Assembly: GCA_947471745.1 (NCBI GenBank) | Contig: CANJKZ010000010.1 | Location: forward strand, 3,211,501 to 3,275,500 | From: Closterium sp. Naga37s-1 | Lineage: Eukaryota; Streptophyta; Zygnematophyceae; Desmidiales; Closteriaceae | DNA length: 64,000 bases | Direction: 5' to 3' | In this document: piece by piece, positions 32,300 through 45,600 of the stretch | How positions within the stretch are numbered: position 1 is the stretch's first letter | How the letters are laid out: every line of letters starts with the position of its first letter | The notes under the pieces: model-generated | The model's database searches: none | Seen by the model: the letters and a program-made list of their open reading frames with translations, nothing else | Told to the model about the DNA's origin: nothing | Position numbers and translations under genes: made by a program

Positions 32300-33664
32300 A
32301 TGACGGCGGGGACAGGCGGAGCGGGGGGATCAAGGGTGGTGGAGAGCGGGGGAAGCGGGGACAGTCGGGAGTGGGAGATGGGAGAGGGAAGAATGCGTGG
32401 GGGACGCGTGAACATCGTTCCGCGGCAAGAAGCGGTGGAGGAGAAGCGGGCGAGCACAGCTGCAAGGGGAGTGCGCGTGGGGGAGGTGGTGCGGGGCAGC
32501 GGCGTGGAGGAGGGAGGGCTGGCAGGCGCGTCACACATGACCGTGCGTGAGGGCGAGCACGTGGAACGAGGCTGTGCTGCAGGGGTGGGAGCGAGGGCAG
32601 CAGCAGGGCGAGGAGACAGTGCGGCAGCAGAGGAGCGGGGCACAACAGGCCCGCACTCACACGCGCACGCACAGCCCGCACCCACGTGTGCTGACCTGCC
32701 TGCGCTGGGCGCCGTGACGCCAGGGTCAGCCCCCACCCTAGGGGCAGCACACCCCTGGTCACACGCGCCCTTTAGTGTGGACAGTCACAGGAGCGCCCAT
32801 GCGGATGCATGCGCATCAATGGACGGCCACCTGTGCAAGGAGCCATCTCTGCTCGTCTTCTCAGGTACCCTTCCGCTGCTCCTGCTGCCTCGCCTGCCCT
32901 TGTCGCCTGCCCGCCACCCCTGCCGCTCTACATGCTGACGTGCACCTCTCTCTGTGGTGCCGGCCTTGTGCCCCCTCCGTGCGTGGTGCGGCAGGAGGCA
33001 CGGCGTTCAACGCGGTGGCGGAGGAGCTGCACGAATGGACCACCGCCGTGGCGCACGTGCTGCCCGTCTCTGATGATGGCGGCAGCACCGCAGAGATCGT
33101 GCGCGTCATAGGTCAGCCACTCACTCACACCCTGCTAATCTCTGCCTCACCGCCCCCCCGCAAGGTGGCTCTACTGTTGCCGCATCACGCTGCAACATCA
33201 CGCTTCTCATGCTCCCTCCAGCGCCCACCTCTCCCACTCAACACCCTGTTTGACCCCCTCATCCCGCACCACTCTCTGTGCCCCCACCCCAGGTGGACCT
33301 GCCATCGGTGACATTCGCTCGCGCTGCCTGCGCCTGTCCGACGGGTCGAGCCACGAGGCCAGAGCAGTGCGGCGACTGCTGGGACACCGCCTGCCACTGC
33401 ACCCCGCGCACGCCAAGGCAGAATGGTGACCTCGCGCCCGCACCACACCCATCACAACCACTTACTACATCCATCACCTGCCCACCGTTCTCTGTGGGCT
33501 GGTGCGCACGGCTCACAGTGTGGCGTGCCATGGGCATGTGGTGTGTGTGTGTGCGGTGGGTGTGCAGGCTGAGCATAGTGGAGGGCGAGCATGAGCTGTG
33601 GGGGGGCGTTTCGGATCCGTACAAGGAGATCATCCGCGCCTTCCTCCTGCACTTCCACTACCAG
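32300..33664 (+). CDS. CofD-like gene, exons 1-4
   Basis: Exon 1 (32300-32864) ends LLVFSG with TCAG|GTACCC. Exon 2 (32995-33111) encodes GTAFNAVAEELHEW through VSDDGGSTAEIVRVI, the nucleotide/phosphate-binding start of the fold. Exon 3 (33293-33425) holds GPAIGDIRSRCLRLSDG. Exon 4 (33568-33664) holds IVEGEHELWGGVSDPYKEII and ends RAFLLHFHYQ. Introns 1-3 are 130, 181 and 142 nt. The last 24-odd bases of exon 4 are already the first unit of the 27-bp array, and its donor CAG|GTTCTC recurs in most array units. Confidence 0.85.
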
Positions 33665-36600
33665 GTTCTCCTCCTGCACTTCCACTGCCAGGTTCTCCTC
33701 GTGCACTTCCACTACCAGGTTCTCCTCGTGCACTTCCACTACCAGGTTCGCCTCGTGCACTTCCACTACCAGGTTCTCCTCGTGCACTTCCACTACCAGG
33801 TTCTCCTCGTGCACTTCCACTACCAGGTTCTCCTCGTGCACTTCCACTACCAGGTTCTCCTCGTGCACTTCCACTACCAGGTTCTCCTCCTGCACTTCCA
33901 CTGCCAGGTTCTCCTCGTGCACTTCCACTACCAGGTTCTCCTCGTGCACTTCCACTACCAGGTTCGCCTCGTGCACTTCCACTACCAGGTTCTCCTCGTG
34001 CACTTCCACTACCAGGTTCTCCTCGTGCACTTCCACTACCAGGTTCTCCTCGTGCACTTCCACTACCAGGTTCTCCTCGTGCACTTCCACTACCACGTTC
34101 TCCTCGTGCACTTCCACTACCAGGTTCTCCTCGTGCACTTCCACTACCAGGTTCTCCTCGTGCACTTCCACTACCAGGTTCTCCTCGTGCACTTCCACTA
34201 CCAGGTTCTCCTCGTGCACTTCCACTACCAGGTTCTCCTCCTGCACTTCCACTACCAGGTTCTCCTCGTGCACTTCCACTACCAGGTTCTCCTCGTGCAC
34301 TTCCACTACCAGGTTCTCCTCCTGCACTTCCACTACCACGTTCTCCTCGTGCACTTCCACTAACAGGCTCTCCTCGTGCACTTCCACTACCAGGTTCTCC
34401 TCGTGCACTTCCACTACCAGGTTCTCCTCGTGCACTTCCACTACCAGGTTCTCCTCCTGCACTTCCACTACCACGTTCTCCTCGTGCACTTCCACTAACA
34501 GGCTCTCCTCGTGCACTTCCACTACCAGGTTCTCCTCGTGCACTTCCACTACCAGGTTCTCCTCGTGCACTTCCACTACCAGGTTCTCCTCGTGCACTTC
34601 CACAACCAGGTTCTCCTCCTGCACTTCCACTAACAGGCTCTCCTCGTGCACTTCCACTACCAGGTTCTCCTCCTGCACTTCCACTACCAGGTTCTCCTCG
34701 TGCACTTCCACTACCAGGTTCTCCTCGTGCACTTCCACTACCAGGTTCTCCTCGTGCACTTCCACTACCAGGTTCTCCTCCTGCACTTCCACTACCAGGT
34801 TCTCCTCGTGCACTTCCACTACCAGGTTCTCCTCGTGCACTTCCACTACCAGGTTCTCCTCCTGCACTTCCACTACCAGGTTCTCCTCGTGCACTTCCAC
34901 TACCAGGTTCTCCTCGTGCACTTCCACTACCAGGTTCTCCTCGTGCACTTCCACTACCAGGTTCTCCTCGTGCACTTCCACTACCAGGTTCTCCTCGTGC
35001 ACTTCCACTACCAGGTTCTCCTCGTGCACTTCCACTACCAGGTTCTCCTCGTGAACTTCCACTACCAGGTTCTCCTCCTGCACTTCCACTACCAGGTTCT
35101 CCTCGTGCACTTCCACTACCAGGTTCTCCTCCTGCACTTCCACTGCCAGGTTCTCCTCGTGCACTTCCACTACCAGGTTCTCCTCGTGCACTTCCACTAC
35201 CAGGTTCGCCTCGTGCACTTCCACTACCAGGTTCTCCTCGTGCACTTCCACTACCAGGTTCTCCTCGTGCACTTCCACTACCAGGTTCTCCTCGTGCACT
35301 TCCACTACCACGTTCTCCTCGTGCACTTCCACTACCAGGTTCTCCTCGTGCACTTCCACTACCAGGTTCTCCTCGTGCACTTCCACTACCAGGTTCTCCT
35401 CGTGCACTTCCACTACCAGGTTCTCCTCGTGCACTTCCACTACCAGGTTCTCCTCGTGAACTTCCACTACCAGGTTCTCCTCCTGCACTTCCACTACCAG
35501 GTTCTCCTCGTGCACTTCCACTACCAGGTTCTCCTCGTGCACTTCCACTACCAGGTTCTCCTCCTGCACTTCCACTACCACGTTCTCCTCGTGCACTTCC
35601 ACTAACAGGCTCTCCTCGTGCACTTCCACTACCAGGTTCTCCTCGTGCACTTCCACTACCAGGTTCTCCTCGTGCACTTCCACTACCAGGTTCTCCTCCT
35701 GCACTTCCACTACCAGGTTCTCCTCGTGCACTTCCACTAACAGGCTCTCCTCGTGCACTTCCACTACCAGGTTCTCCTCGTGCACTTCCACTACCAGGTT
35801 CTCCTCGTGCACTTCCACTACCAGGTTCTCCTCGTGCACTTCCACAACCAGGTTCTCCTCCTGCACTTCCACTAACAGGCTCTCCTCGTGCACTTCCACT
35901 ACCAGGTTCTCCTCCTGCACTTCCACTACCAGGTTCTCCTCGTGCACTTCCACTACCAGGTTCTCCTCGTGCACTTCCACTACCAGGTTCTCCTCGTGCA
36001 CTTCCACTACCAGGTTCTCCTCCTGCACTTCCACTACCAGGTTCTCCTCGTGCACTTCCACTACCAGGTTCTCCTCGTGCACTTCCACTACCAGGTTCTC
36101 CTCCTGCACTTCCACTACCAGGTTCTCCTCGTGCACTTCCACTACCAGGTTCTCCTCGTGCACTTCCACTACCAGGTTCTCCTCGTGCACTTCCACTACC
36201 AGGTTCTCCTCGTGCACTTCCACTACCAGGTTCTCCTCGTGCACTTCCACTACCAGGTTCTCCTCGTGCACTTCCACTACCAGGTTCTCCTCGTGAACTT
36301 CCACTACCAGGTTCTCCTCCTGCACTTCCACTACCAGGTTCTCCTCGTGCACTTCCACTACCAGGTTCTCCTCGTGCACTTCCACTACCAGGTTCTCCTC
36401 CTGCACTTCCACTAACAGGTTCTCCTCGTGCACTTCCACTACCAGGTTCTCCTCGTGCACTTCCACTACCAGGTTCTCCTCGTGCACTTCCACTACCAGG
36501 TTCTCCTCGTGCACTTCCACTACCAGGTTCTCCTCCTGCACTTCCACTACCAGGTTCTCCTCGTGCACTTCCACTACCAGGTTCTCCTCGTGCACTTCCA

Positions 36601-39600
36601 CTACCAGGTTCTCCTCCTGCACTTCCACTACCAGGTTCTCCTCGTGCACTTCCACTACCAGGTTCTCCTCGTGCACTTCCACTACCAGGTTCTCCTCGTG
36701 CACTTCCACTACCAGGTTCTCCTCGTGCACTTCCACTACCAGGTTCTCCTCGTGCACTTCCACTACCAGGTTCTCCTCCTGCACTTCCACTACCAGGTTC
36801 TCCTCCTGCACTTCCACTACCAGGTTCTCCTCGTGCACTTCCACTACCAGGTTCTCCTCGTGCACTTCCACTACCAGGTTCTCCTCGTGCACTTCCACTA
36901 CCAGGTTCTCCTCCTGCACTTCCACTAACAGGTTCTCCTCGTGCACTTCCACTACCAGGTTCTCCTCGTGCACTTCCACTACCAGGTTCTCCTCGTGCAC
37001 TTCCACTACCAGGTTCTCCTCGTGCACTTCCACTACCAGGTTCTCCTCCTGCACTTCCACTACCAGGTTCTCCTCGTGCACTTCCACTACCAGGTTCTCC
37101 TCGTGCACTTCCACTACCAGGTTCTCCTCCTGCACTTCCACTACCAGGTTCTCCTCGTGCACTTCCACTACCAGGTTCTCCTCGTGCACTTCCACTACCA
37201 GGTTCTCCTCGTGCACTTCCACTACCAGGTTCTCCTCGTGCACTTCCACTACCAGGTTCTCCTCGTGCACTTCCACTACCAGGTTCTCCTCCTGCACTTC
37301 CACTACCAGGTTCTCCTCCTGCACTTCCACTACCAGGTTCTCCTCGTGCACTTCCACTACCAGGTTCTCCTCGTGCACTTCCACTACCAGGTTCTCCTCG
37401 TGCACTTCCACTACCAGGTTCTCCTCGTGCACTTACACTACCAGGTTCTCCTCCTGCACTTCCACTACCAGGTTCTCCTCGTGCACTTCCACTACCAGGT
37501 TCTCCTCGTGCACTTCCACTACCAGGTTATCCTCGTGCACTTCCACTACCAGGTTCTCCTCGTGCACTTCCACTACCAGGTTCTCCTCGTGCACTTCCAC
37601 TACCAGGTTCTCCTCCTGCACTTCCACTACCAGGTTCTCCTCGTGCACTTCCACTACCAGGTTCTCCTCGTGCACTTCCACTACCAGGTTCTCCTCGTGC
37701 ACTTCCACTACCACGTTCTCCTCGTGCACTTCCACTACCAGGTTCTCCTCGTGCACTTCCACTACCAGGTTCTCCTCGTGCACTTCCACTACCAGGTTCT
37801 CCTCGTGCACTTCCACTACCAGGTTCTCCTCGTGCACTTCCACTACCAGGTTCTCCTCGTGCACTTCCACTACCAGGTTCTCCTCCTGCACTTCCACTAC
37901 CACGTTCTCCTCGTGCACTTCCACTAACAGGCTCTCCTCGTGCACTTCCACTACCAGGTTCTCCTCGTGCACTTCCACTACCAGGTTCTCCTCGTGCACT
38001 TCCACTACCAGGTTCTCCTCCTGCACTTCCACTACCACGTTCTCCTCGTGCACTTCCACTAACAGGCTCTCCTCGTGCACTTCCACTACCAGGTTCTCCT
38101 CGTGCACTTCCACTACCAGGTTCTCCTCGTGCACTTCCACTACCAGGTTCTCCTCGTGCACTTCCACAACCAGGTTCTCCTCCTGCACTTCCACTAACAG
38201 GCTCTCCTCGTGCACTTCCACTACCAGGTTCTCCTCGTGCACTTCCACTACCAGGTTCTCCTCGTGCACTTCCACTACCAGGTTCTCCTCCTGCACTTCC
38301 ACTACCAGGTTCTCCTCGTGCACTTCCACTACCAGGTTCTCCTCGTGCACTTCCACTACCAGGTTCTCCTCCTGCACTTCCACTACCAGGTTCTCCTCGT
38401 GCACTTCCACTACCAGGTTCTCCTCGTGCACTTCCACTACCAGGTTCTCCTCCTGCACTTCCACTACCAGGTTCTCCTCGTGCACTTCCACTACCAGGTT
38501 CTCCTCGTGCACTTCCACTACCAGGTTCTCCTCCTGCACTTCCACTACCAGGTTCTCCTCCTGCACTTCCACTACCAGGTTCTCCTCGTGCACTTCCACT
38601 ACCAGGTTCTCCTCGTGCACTTCCACTACCAGGTTCTCCTCGTGCACTTCCACTACCAGGTTCTCCTCGTGCACTTCCACTACCAGGTTCTCCTCCTGCA
38701 CTTCCACTACCAGGTTCTCCTCGTGCACTTCCACTACCAGGTTCTCCTCGTGCACTTCCACTACCAGGTTCTCCTCGTGCACTTCCACTACCAGGTTCTC
38801 CTCGTGCACTTCCACTACCAGGTTCTCCTCGTGCACTTCCACTACCAGGTTCTCCTCGTGCACTTCCACTACCAGGTTCTCCTCGTGCACTTCCACTACC
38901 AGGTTCTCCTCGTGCACTTCCACTACCAGGTTCTCCTCGTGCACTTCCACTACCACGTTCTCCTCGTGCACTTCCACTACCAGGTTCTCCTCGTGCACTT
39001 CCACTACCAGGTTCTCCTCGTGCACTTCCACTACCAGGTTCTCCTCCTGCACTTCCACTACCAGGTTCTCCTCGTGCACTTCCACTACCAGGTTCTCCTC
39101 GTGCACTTCCACTACCAGGTTCTCCTCCTGCACTTCCACTACCACGTTCTCCTCGTGCACTTCCACTAACAGGCTCTCCTCGTGCACTTCCACTACCAGG
39201 TTCTCCTCGTGCACTTCCACTACCAGGTTCTCCTCGTGCACTTCCACTACCAGGTTCTCCTCCTGCACTTCCACTACCACGTTCTCCTCGTGCACTTCCA
39301 CTAACAGGCTCTCCTCGTGCACTTCCACTACCAGGTTCTCCTCCTGCACTTCCACTACCAGGTTCTCCTCGTGCACTTCCACTACCAGGTTCTCCTCGTG
39401 CACTTCCACTACCAGGTTCTCCTCGTGCACTTCCACAACCAGGTTCTCCTCCTGCACTTCCACTAACAGGCTCTCCTCGTGCACTTCCACTACCAGGTTC
39501 TCCTCGTGCACTTCCACTACCAGGTTCTCCTCCTGCACTTCCACTACCAGGTTCTCCTCCTGCACTTCCACTACCAGGTTCTCCTCCTGCACTTCCACTA

Positions 39601-42600
39601 CCACGTTCTCCTCGTGCACTTCCACTAACAGGCTCTCCTCGTGCACTTCCACTACCAGGTTCTCCTCGTGCACTTCCACTACCAGGTTCTCCTCGTGCAC
39701 TTCCACTACCAGGTTCTCCTCCTGCACTTCCACTACCACGTTCTCCTCGTGCACTTCCACTAACAGGCTCTCCTCGTGCACTTCCACTACCAGGTTCTCC
39801 TCCTGCACTTCCACTACCAGGTTCTCCTCGTGCACTTCCACTACCAGGTTCTCCTCGTGCACTTCCACTACCAGGTTCTCCTCGTGCACTTCCACAACCA
39901 GGTTCTCCTCCTGCACTTCCACTAACAGGCTCTCCTCGTGCACTTCCACTACCAGGTTCTCCTCGTGCACTTCCACTACCAGGTTCTCCTCGTGCACTTC
40001 CACTACCAGGTTCTCCTCGTGCACTTCCACTACCAGGTTCTCCTCGTGCACTTCCACTACCAGGTTCTCCTCGTGCACTTCCACTACCAGGTTCTCCTCC
40101 TGCACTTCCACTACCACGTTCTCCTCGTGCACTTCCACTAACAGGCTCTCCTCGTGCACTTCCACTACCAGGTTCTCCTCGTGCACTTCCACTACCAGGT
40201 TCTCCTCGTGCACTTCCACTACCAGGTTCTCCTCCTGCACTTCCACTACCACGTTCTCCTCGTGCACTTCCACTAACAGGCTCTCCTCGTGCACTTCCAC
40301 TACCAGGTTCTCCTCGTGCACTTCCACTACCAGGTTCTCCTCGTGCACTTCCACTACCAGGTTCTCCTCGTGCACTTCCACTACCAGGTTCTCCTCGTGC
40401 ACTTCCACTACCAGGTTCTCCTCGTGCACTTCCACTACCAGGTTCTCCTCGTGCACTTCCACTACCAGGTTCTCCTCCTGCACTTCCACTACCAGGTTCT
40501 CCTCCTGCACTTCCACTACCAGGTTCTCCTCGTGCACTTCCACTACCAGGTTCTCCTCGTGCACTTCCACTACCAGGTTCTCCTCGTGCACTTCCACTAC
40601 CAGGTTCTCCTCGTGCACTTCCACTACCAGGTTCTCCTCCTGCACTTCCACTACCAGGTTCTCCTCGTGCACTTCCACTACCAGGTTCTCCTCGTGCACT
40701 TCCACTACCAGGTTCTCCTCGTGCACTTCCACTACCAGGTTCTCCTCGTGCACTTCCACTACCAGGTTCTCCTCGTGCACTTCCACTACCAGGTTCTCCT
40801 CGTGCACTTCCACTACCAGGTTCTCCTCGTGCACTTCCACTACCAGGTTCTCCTCGTGCACTTCCACTACCAGGTTCTCCTCGTGCACTTCCACTACCAC
40901 GTTCTCCTCGTGCACTTCCACTACCAGGTTCTCCTCGTGCACTTCCACTACCAGGTTCTCCTCGTGCACTTCCACTACCAGGTTCTCCTCCTGCACTTCC
41001 ACTACCAGGTTCTCCTCGTGCACTTCCACTACCAGGTTCTCCTCGTGCACTTCCACTACCAGGTTCTCCTCCTGCACTTCCACTACCACGTTCTCCTCGT
41101 GCACTTCCACTAACAGGCTCTCCTCGTGCACTTCCACTACCAGGTTCTCCTCGTGCACTTCCACTACCAGGTTCTCCTCGTGCACTTCCACTACCAGGTT
41201 CTCCTCCTGCACTTCCACTACCACGTTCTCCTCGTGCACTTCCACTAACAGGCTCTCCTCGTGCACTTCCACTACCAGGTTCTCCTCCTGCACTTCCACT
41301 ACCAGGTTCTCCTCGTGCACTTCCACTACCAGGTTCTCCTCGTGCACTTCCACTACCAGGTTCTCCTCGTGCACTTCCACAACCAGGTTCTCCTCCTGCA
41401 CTTCCACTAACAGGCTCTCCTCGTGCACTTCCACTACCAGGTTCTCCTCGTGCACTTCCACTACCAGGTTCTCCTCCTGCACTTCCACTACCAGGTTCTC
41501 CTCCTGCACTTCCACTACCAGGTTCTCCTCCTGCACTTCCACTACCACGTTCTCCTCGTGCACTTCCACTAACAGGCTCTCCTCGTGCACTTCCACTACC
41601 AGGTTCTCCTCGTGCACTTCCACTACCAGGTTCTCCTCGTGCACTTCCACTACCAGGTTCTCCTCCTGCACTTCCACTACCACGTTCTCCTCGTGCACTT
41701 CCACTAACAGGCTCTCCTCGTGCACTTCCACTACCAGGTTCTCCTCCTGCACTTCCACTACCAGGTTCTCCTCGTGCACTTCCACTACCAGGTTCTCCTC
41801 GTGCACTTCCACTACCAGGTTCTCCTCGTGCACTTCCACAACCAGGTTCTCCTCCTGCACTTCCACTAACAGGCTCTCCTCGTGCACTTCCACTACCAGG
41901 TTCTCCTCGTGCACTTCCACTACCAGGTTCTCCTCCTGCACTTCCACTACCACGTTCTCCTCGTGCACTTCCACTAACAGGCTCTCCTCGTGCACTTCCA
42001 CTACCAGGTTCTCCTCGTGCACTTCCACTACCAGGTTCTCCTCGTGCACTTCCACTACCAGGTTCTCCTCCTGCACTTCCACTACCACGTTCTCCTCGTG
42101 CACTTCCACTAACAGGCTCTCCTCGTGCACTTCCACTACCAGGTTCTCCTCCTGCACTTCCACTACCAGGTTCTCCTCGTGCACTTCCACTACCAGGTTC
42201 TCCTCGTGCACTTCCACTACCAGGTTCTCCTCGTGCACTTCCACAACCAGGTTCTCCTCCTGCACTTCCACTAACAGGCTCTCCTCGTGCACTTCCACTA
42301 CCAGGTTCTCCTCGTGCACTTCCACTACCAGGTTCTCCTCCTGCACTTCCACTACCAGGTTCTCCTCGTGCACTTCCACTACCACGTTCTCCTCGTGCAC
42401 TTCCACTACCAGGTTCTCCTCGTGCACTTCCACTACCAGGTTCTCCTCGTGCACTTCCACTACCAGGTTCTCCTCGTGCACTTCCACTACCAGGTTCTCC
42501 TCGTGCACTTCCACTACCAGGTTCTCCTCGTGCACTTCCACTACCAGGTTCTCCTCGTGCACTTCCACTACCAGGTTCTCCTCGTGCACTTCCACTACCA

Positions 42601-45600
42601 GGTTCTCCTCCTGCACTTCCACTGCCAGGTTCTCCTCGTGAACTTCCACTTCCAGGTTCTCCTCCTGCACTTCCACTACCAGGTTCTCCTCGTGCACTTC
42701 CACTACCAGGTTCTCCTCGTGCACTTCCACTACCAGGTTCTCCTCGTGCACTTCCACTAACAGGTTCTCCTCGTGCACTTCCACTACCAGGTTCTCCCCG
42801 TGCACTTCCACTACCAGGTTCTCCTCGTGCACTTCCACTACCAGGTTCTCCTCGTGCACTTCCACTACCAGGTTCTCCTCCTGCACTTCCACTACCAGGT
42901 TCTCCTCGTGCACTTCCACTACCAGGTTCTCCTCGTGCACTTCCACTACCAGGTTCTCCTCCTGCACTTCCACTACCAGGTTCTCCTCGTGCACTTCCAC
43001 TACCAGGTTCTCCTCGTGCACTTCCACTACCAGGTTCTCCTCGTGCACTTCCACTACCAGGTTCTCCTCGTGCACTTCCACTACCAGGTTCTCCTCGTGC
43101 ACTTCCACTACCAGGTTCTCCTCCTGCACTTCCACTACCAGGTTCTCCTCCTGCACTTCCACTACCAGGTTCTCCTCGTGCACTTCCACTACCAGGTTCT
43201 CCTCGTGCACTTCCACTACCAGGTTCTCCTCGTGCACTTCCACTACCAGGTTCTCCTCGTGCACTTCCACTACCAGGTTCTCCTCGTGCACTTCCACTAC
43301 CAGGTTCTCCTCGTGAACTTCCACTACCAGGTTCTCCTCCTGCACTTCCACTACCAGGTTCTCCTCGTGCACTTCCACTACCAGGTTCTCCTCGTGCACT
43401 TCCACTACCAGGTTCTCCTCGTGCACTTCCACTACCAGGTTCTCCTCGTGCACTTCCACTACCAGGTTCTCCTCGTGCACTTCCACTACCAGGTTCTCCT
43501 CGTGCACTTCCACTACCAGGTTCTCCTCCTGCACTTCCACTACCAGGTTCTCCTCCTGCACTTCCACTACCAGGTTCTCCTCGTGCACTTCCACTACCAG
43601 GTTCTCCTCGTGCACTTCCACTACCAGGTTCTCCTCCTGCACTTCCACTACCAGGTTCTCCTCGTGCACTTCCACTACCAGGTTCTCCTCGTGCACTTCC
43701 ACTACCAGGTTCTCCTCGTGCACTTCCAAAACCAGGTTCTCCTCGTGCACTTCCTCTTCCAGGTTCTCCTCGTGCACTTCCACTACCAGGTTCTCCTCGT
43801 GCACTACCAGGTTCTCCTCGTGCACTTCCACTACCAGGTTCTCCTCGTGCACTTCCACTACCAGGTTCTCCTCGTGAACTTCCACTACCAGGTTCTCCTC
43901 CTGCACTTCCACTACCAGGTTCTCCTCGTGCACTTCCACTACCAGGTTCTCCTCGTGCACTTCCACTAACAGGCTCTCCTCGTGCACTTCCACTACCAGG
44001 TTCTCCTCGTGCACTTCCACTACCAGGTTCTCCTCGTGCACTTCCACTACCAGGTTCTCCTCCTGCACTTCCACTACCACGTTCTCCTCGTGCACTTCCA
44101 CTAACAGGCTCTCCTCGTGCACTTCCACTACCAGGTTCTCCTCGTGCACTTCCACTACCAGGTTCTCCTCGTGCACTTCCACTACCAGGTTCTCCTCGTG
44201 CACTTCCACAACCAGGTTCTCCTCCTGCACTTCCACTAACAGGCTCTCCTCGTGCACTTCCACTACCAGGTTCTCCTCGTGCACTTCCACTACCAGGTTC
44301 TCCTCGTGCACTTCCACTACCAGGTTCTCCTCGTGCACTTCCACTACCAGGTTCTCCTCGTGCACTTCCACTACCAGGTTCTCCTCCTGCACTTCCACTA
44401 CCAGGTTCTCCTCGTGCACTTCCACTACCAGGTTCTCCTCGTGCACTTCCACTACCAGGTTCTCCTCGTGCACTTCCACTACCAGGTTCTCCTCGTGCAC
44501 TTCCACTACCAGGTTCTCCTCGTGCACTTCCACTACCAGGTTCTCCTCCTGCACTTCCACTACCAGGTTCTCCTCGTGAACTTCCACTTCCAGGTTCTCC
44601 TCCTGCACTTCCACTACCAGGTTCTCCTCGTGCACTTCCACTACCAGGTTCTCCTCGTGCACTTCCACTACCAGGTTCTCCTCGTGCACTTCCACTAACA
44701 GGTTCTCCTCGTGCACTTCCACTACCAGGTTCTCCTCGTGCACTTCCACTACCAGGTTCTCCTCGTGCACTTCCACTACCAGGTTCTCCTCCTGCACTTC
44801 CACTACCAGGTTCTCCTCCTGCACTTCCACTACCAGGTTCTCCTCGTGCACTTCCACTACCAGGTTCTCCTCGTGCACTTCCACTACCAGGTTCTCCTCC
44901 TGCACTTCCACTAACAGGTTCTCCTCGTGCACTTCCACTACCAGGTTCTCCTCGTGCACTTCCACTACCAGGTTCTCCTCGTGCACTTCCACTACCAGGT
45001 TCTCCTCGTGCACTTCCACTACCAGGTTCTCCTCGTGCACTTCCACTACCAGGTTCTCCTCCTGCACTTCCACTACCAGGTTCTCCTCCTGCACTTCCAC
45101 TACCAGGTTCTCCTCGTGCACTTCCACTACCAGGTTCTCCTCGTGCACTTCCACTACCAGGTTCTCCTCGTGCACTTCCACTACCAGGTTCTCCTCGTGC
45201 ATTTCCACTACCAGGTTCTCCTCGTGCACTTCCACTACCAGGTTCTCCTCGTGAACTTCCACTACCAGGTTCTCCTCCTGCACTTCCACTACCAGGTTCT
45301 CCTCGTGCACTTCCACTACCAGGTTCTCCTCGTGCACTTCCACTACCAGGTTCTCCTCGTGCACTTCCACTACCAGGTTCTCCTCGTGCACTTCCACTAC
45401 CAGGTTCTCCTCGTGCACTTCCACTACCAGGTTCTCCTCGTGCACTTCCACTACCAGGTTCTCCTCCTGCACTTCCACTACCAGGTTCTCCTCCTGCACT
45501 TCCACTACCAGGTTCTCCTCGTGCACTTCCACTACCAGGTTCTCCTCGTGCACTTCCACTACCAGGTTCTCCTCCTGCACTTCCACTACCAGGTTCTCCT

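Noticed and set aside
32100-32762. Minus-strand gene over CofD-like exon 1
   Set aside because: GC-rich shadow frame; the plus-strand exon joins conserved CofD motifs in phase.
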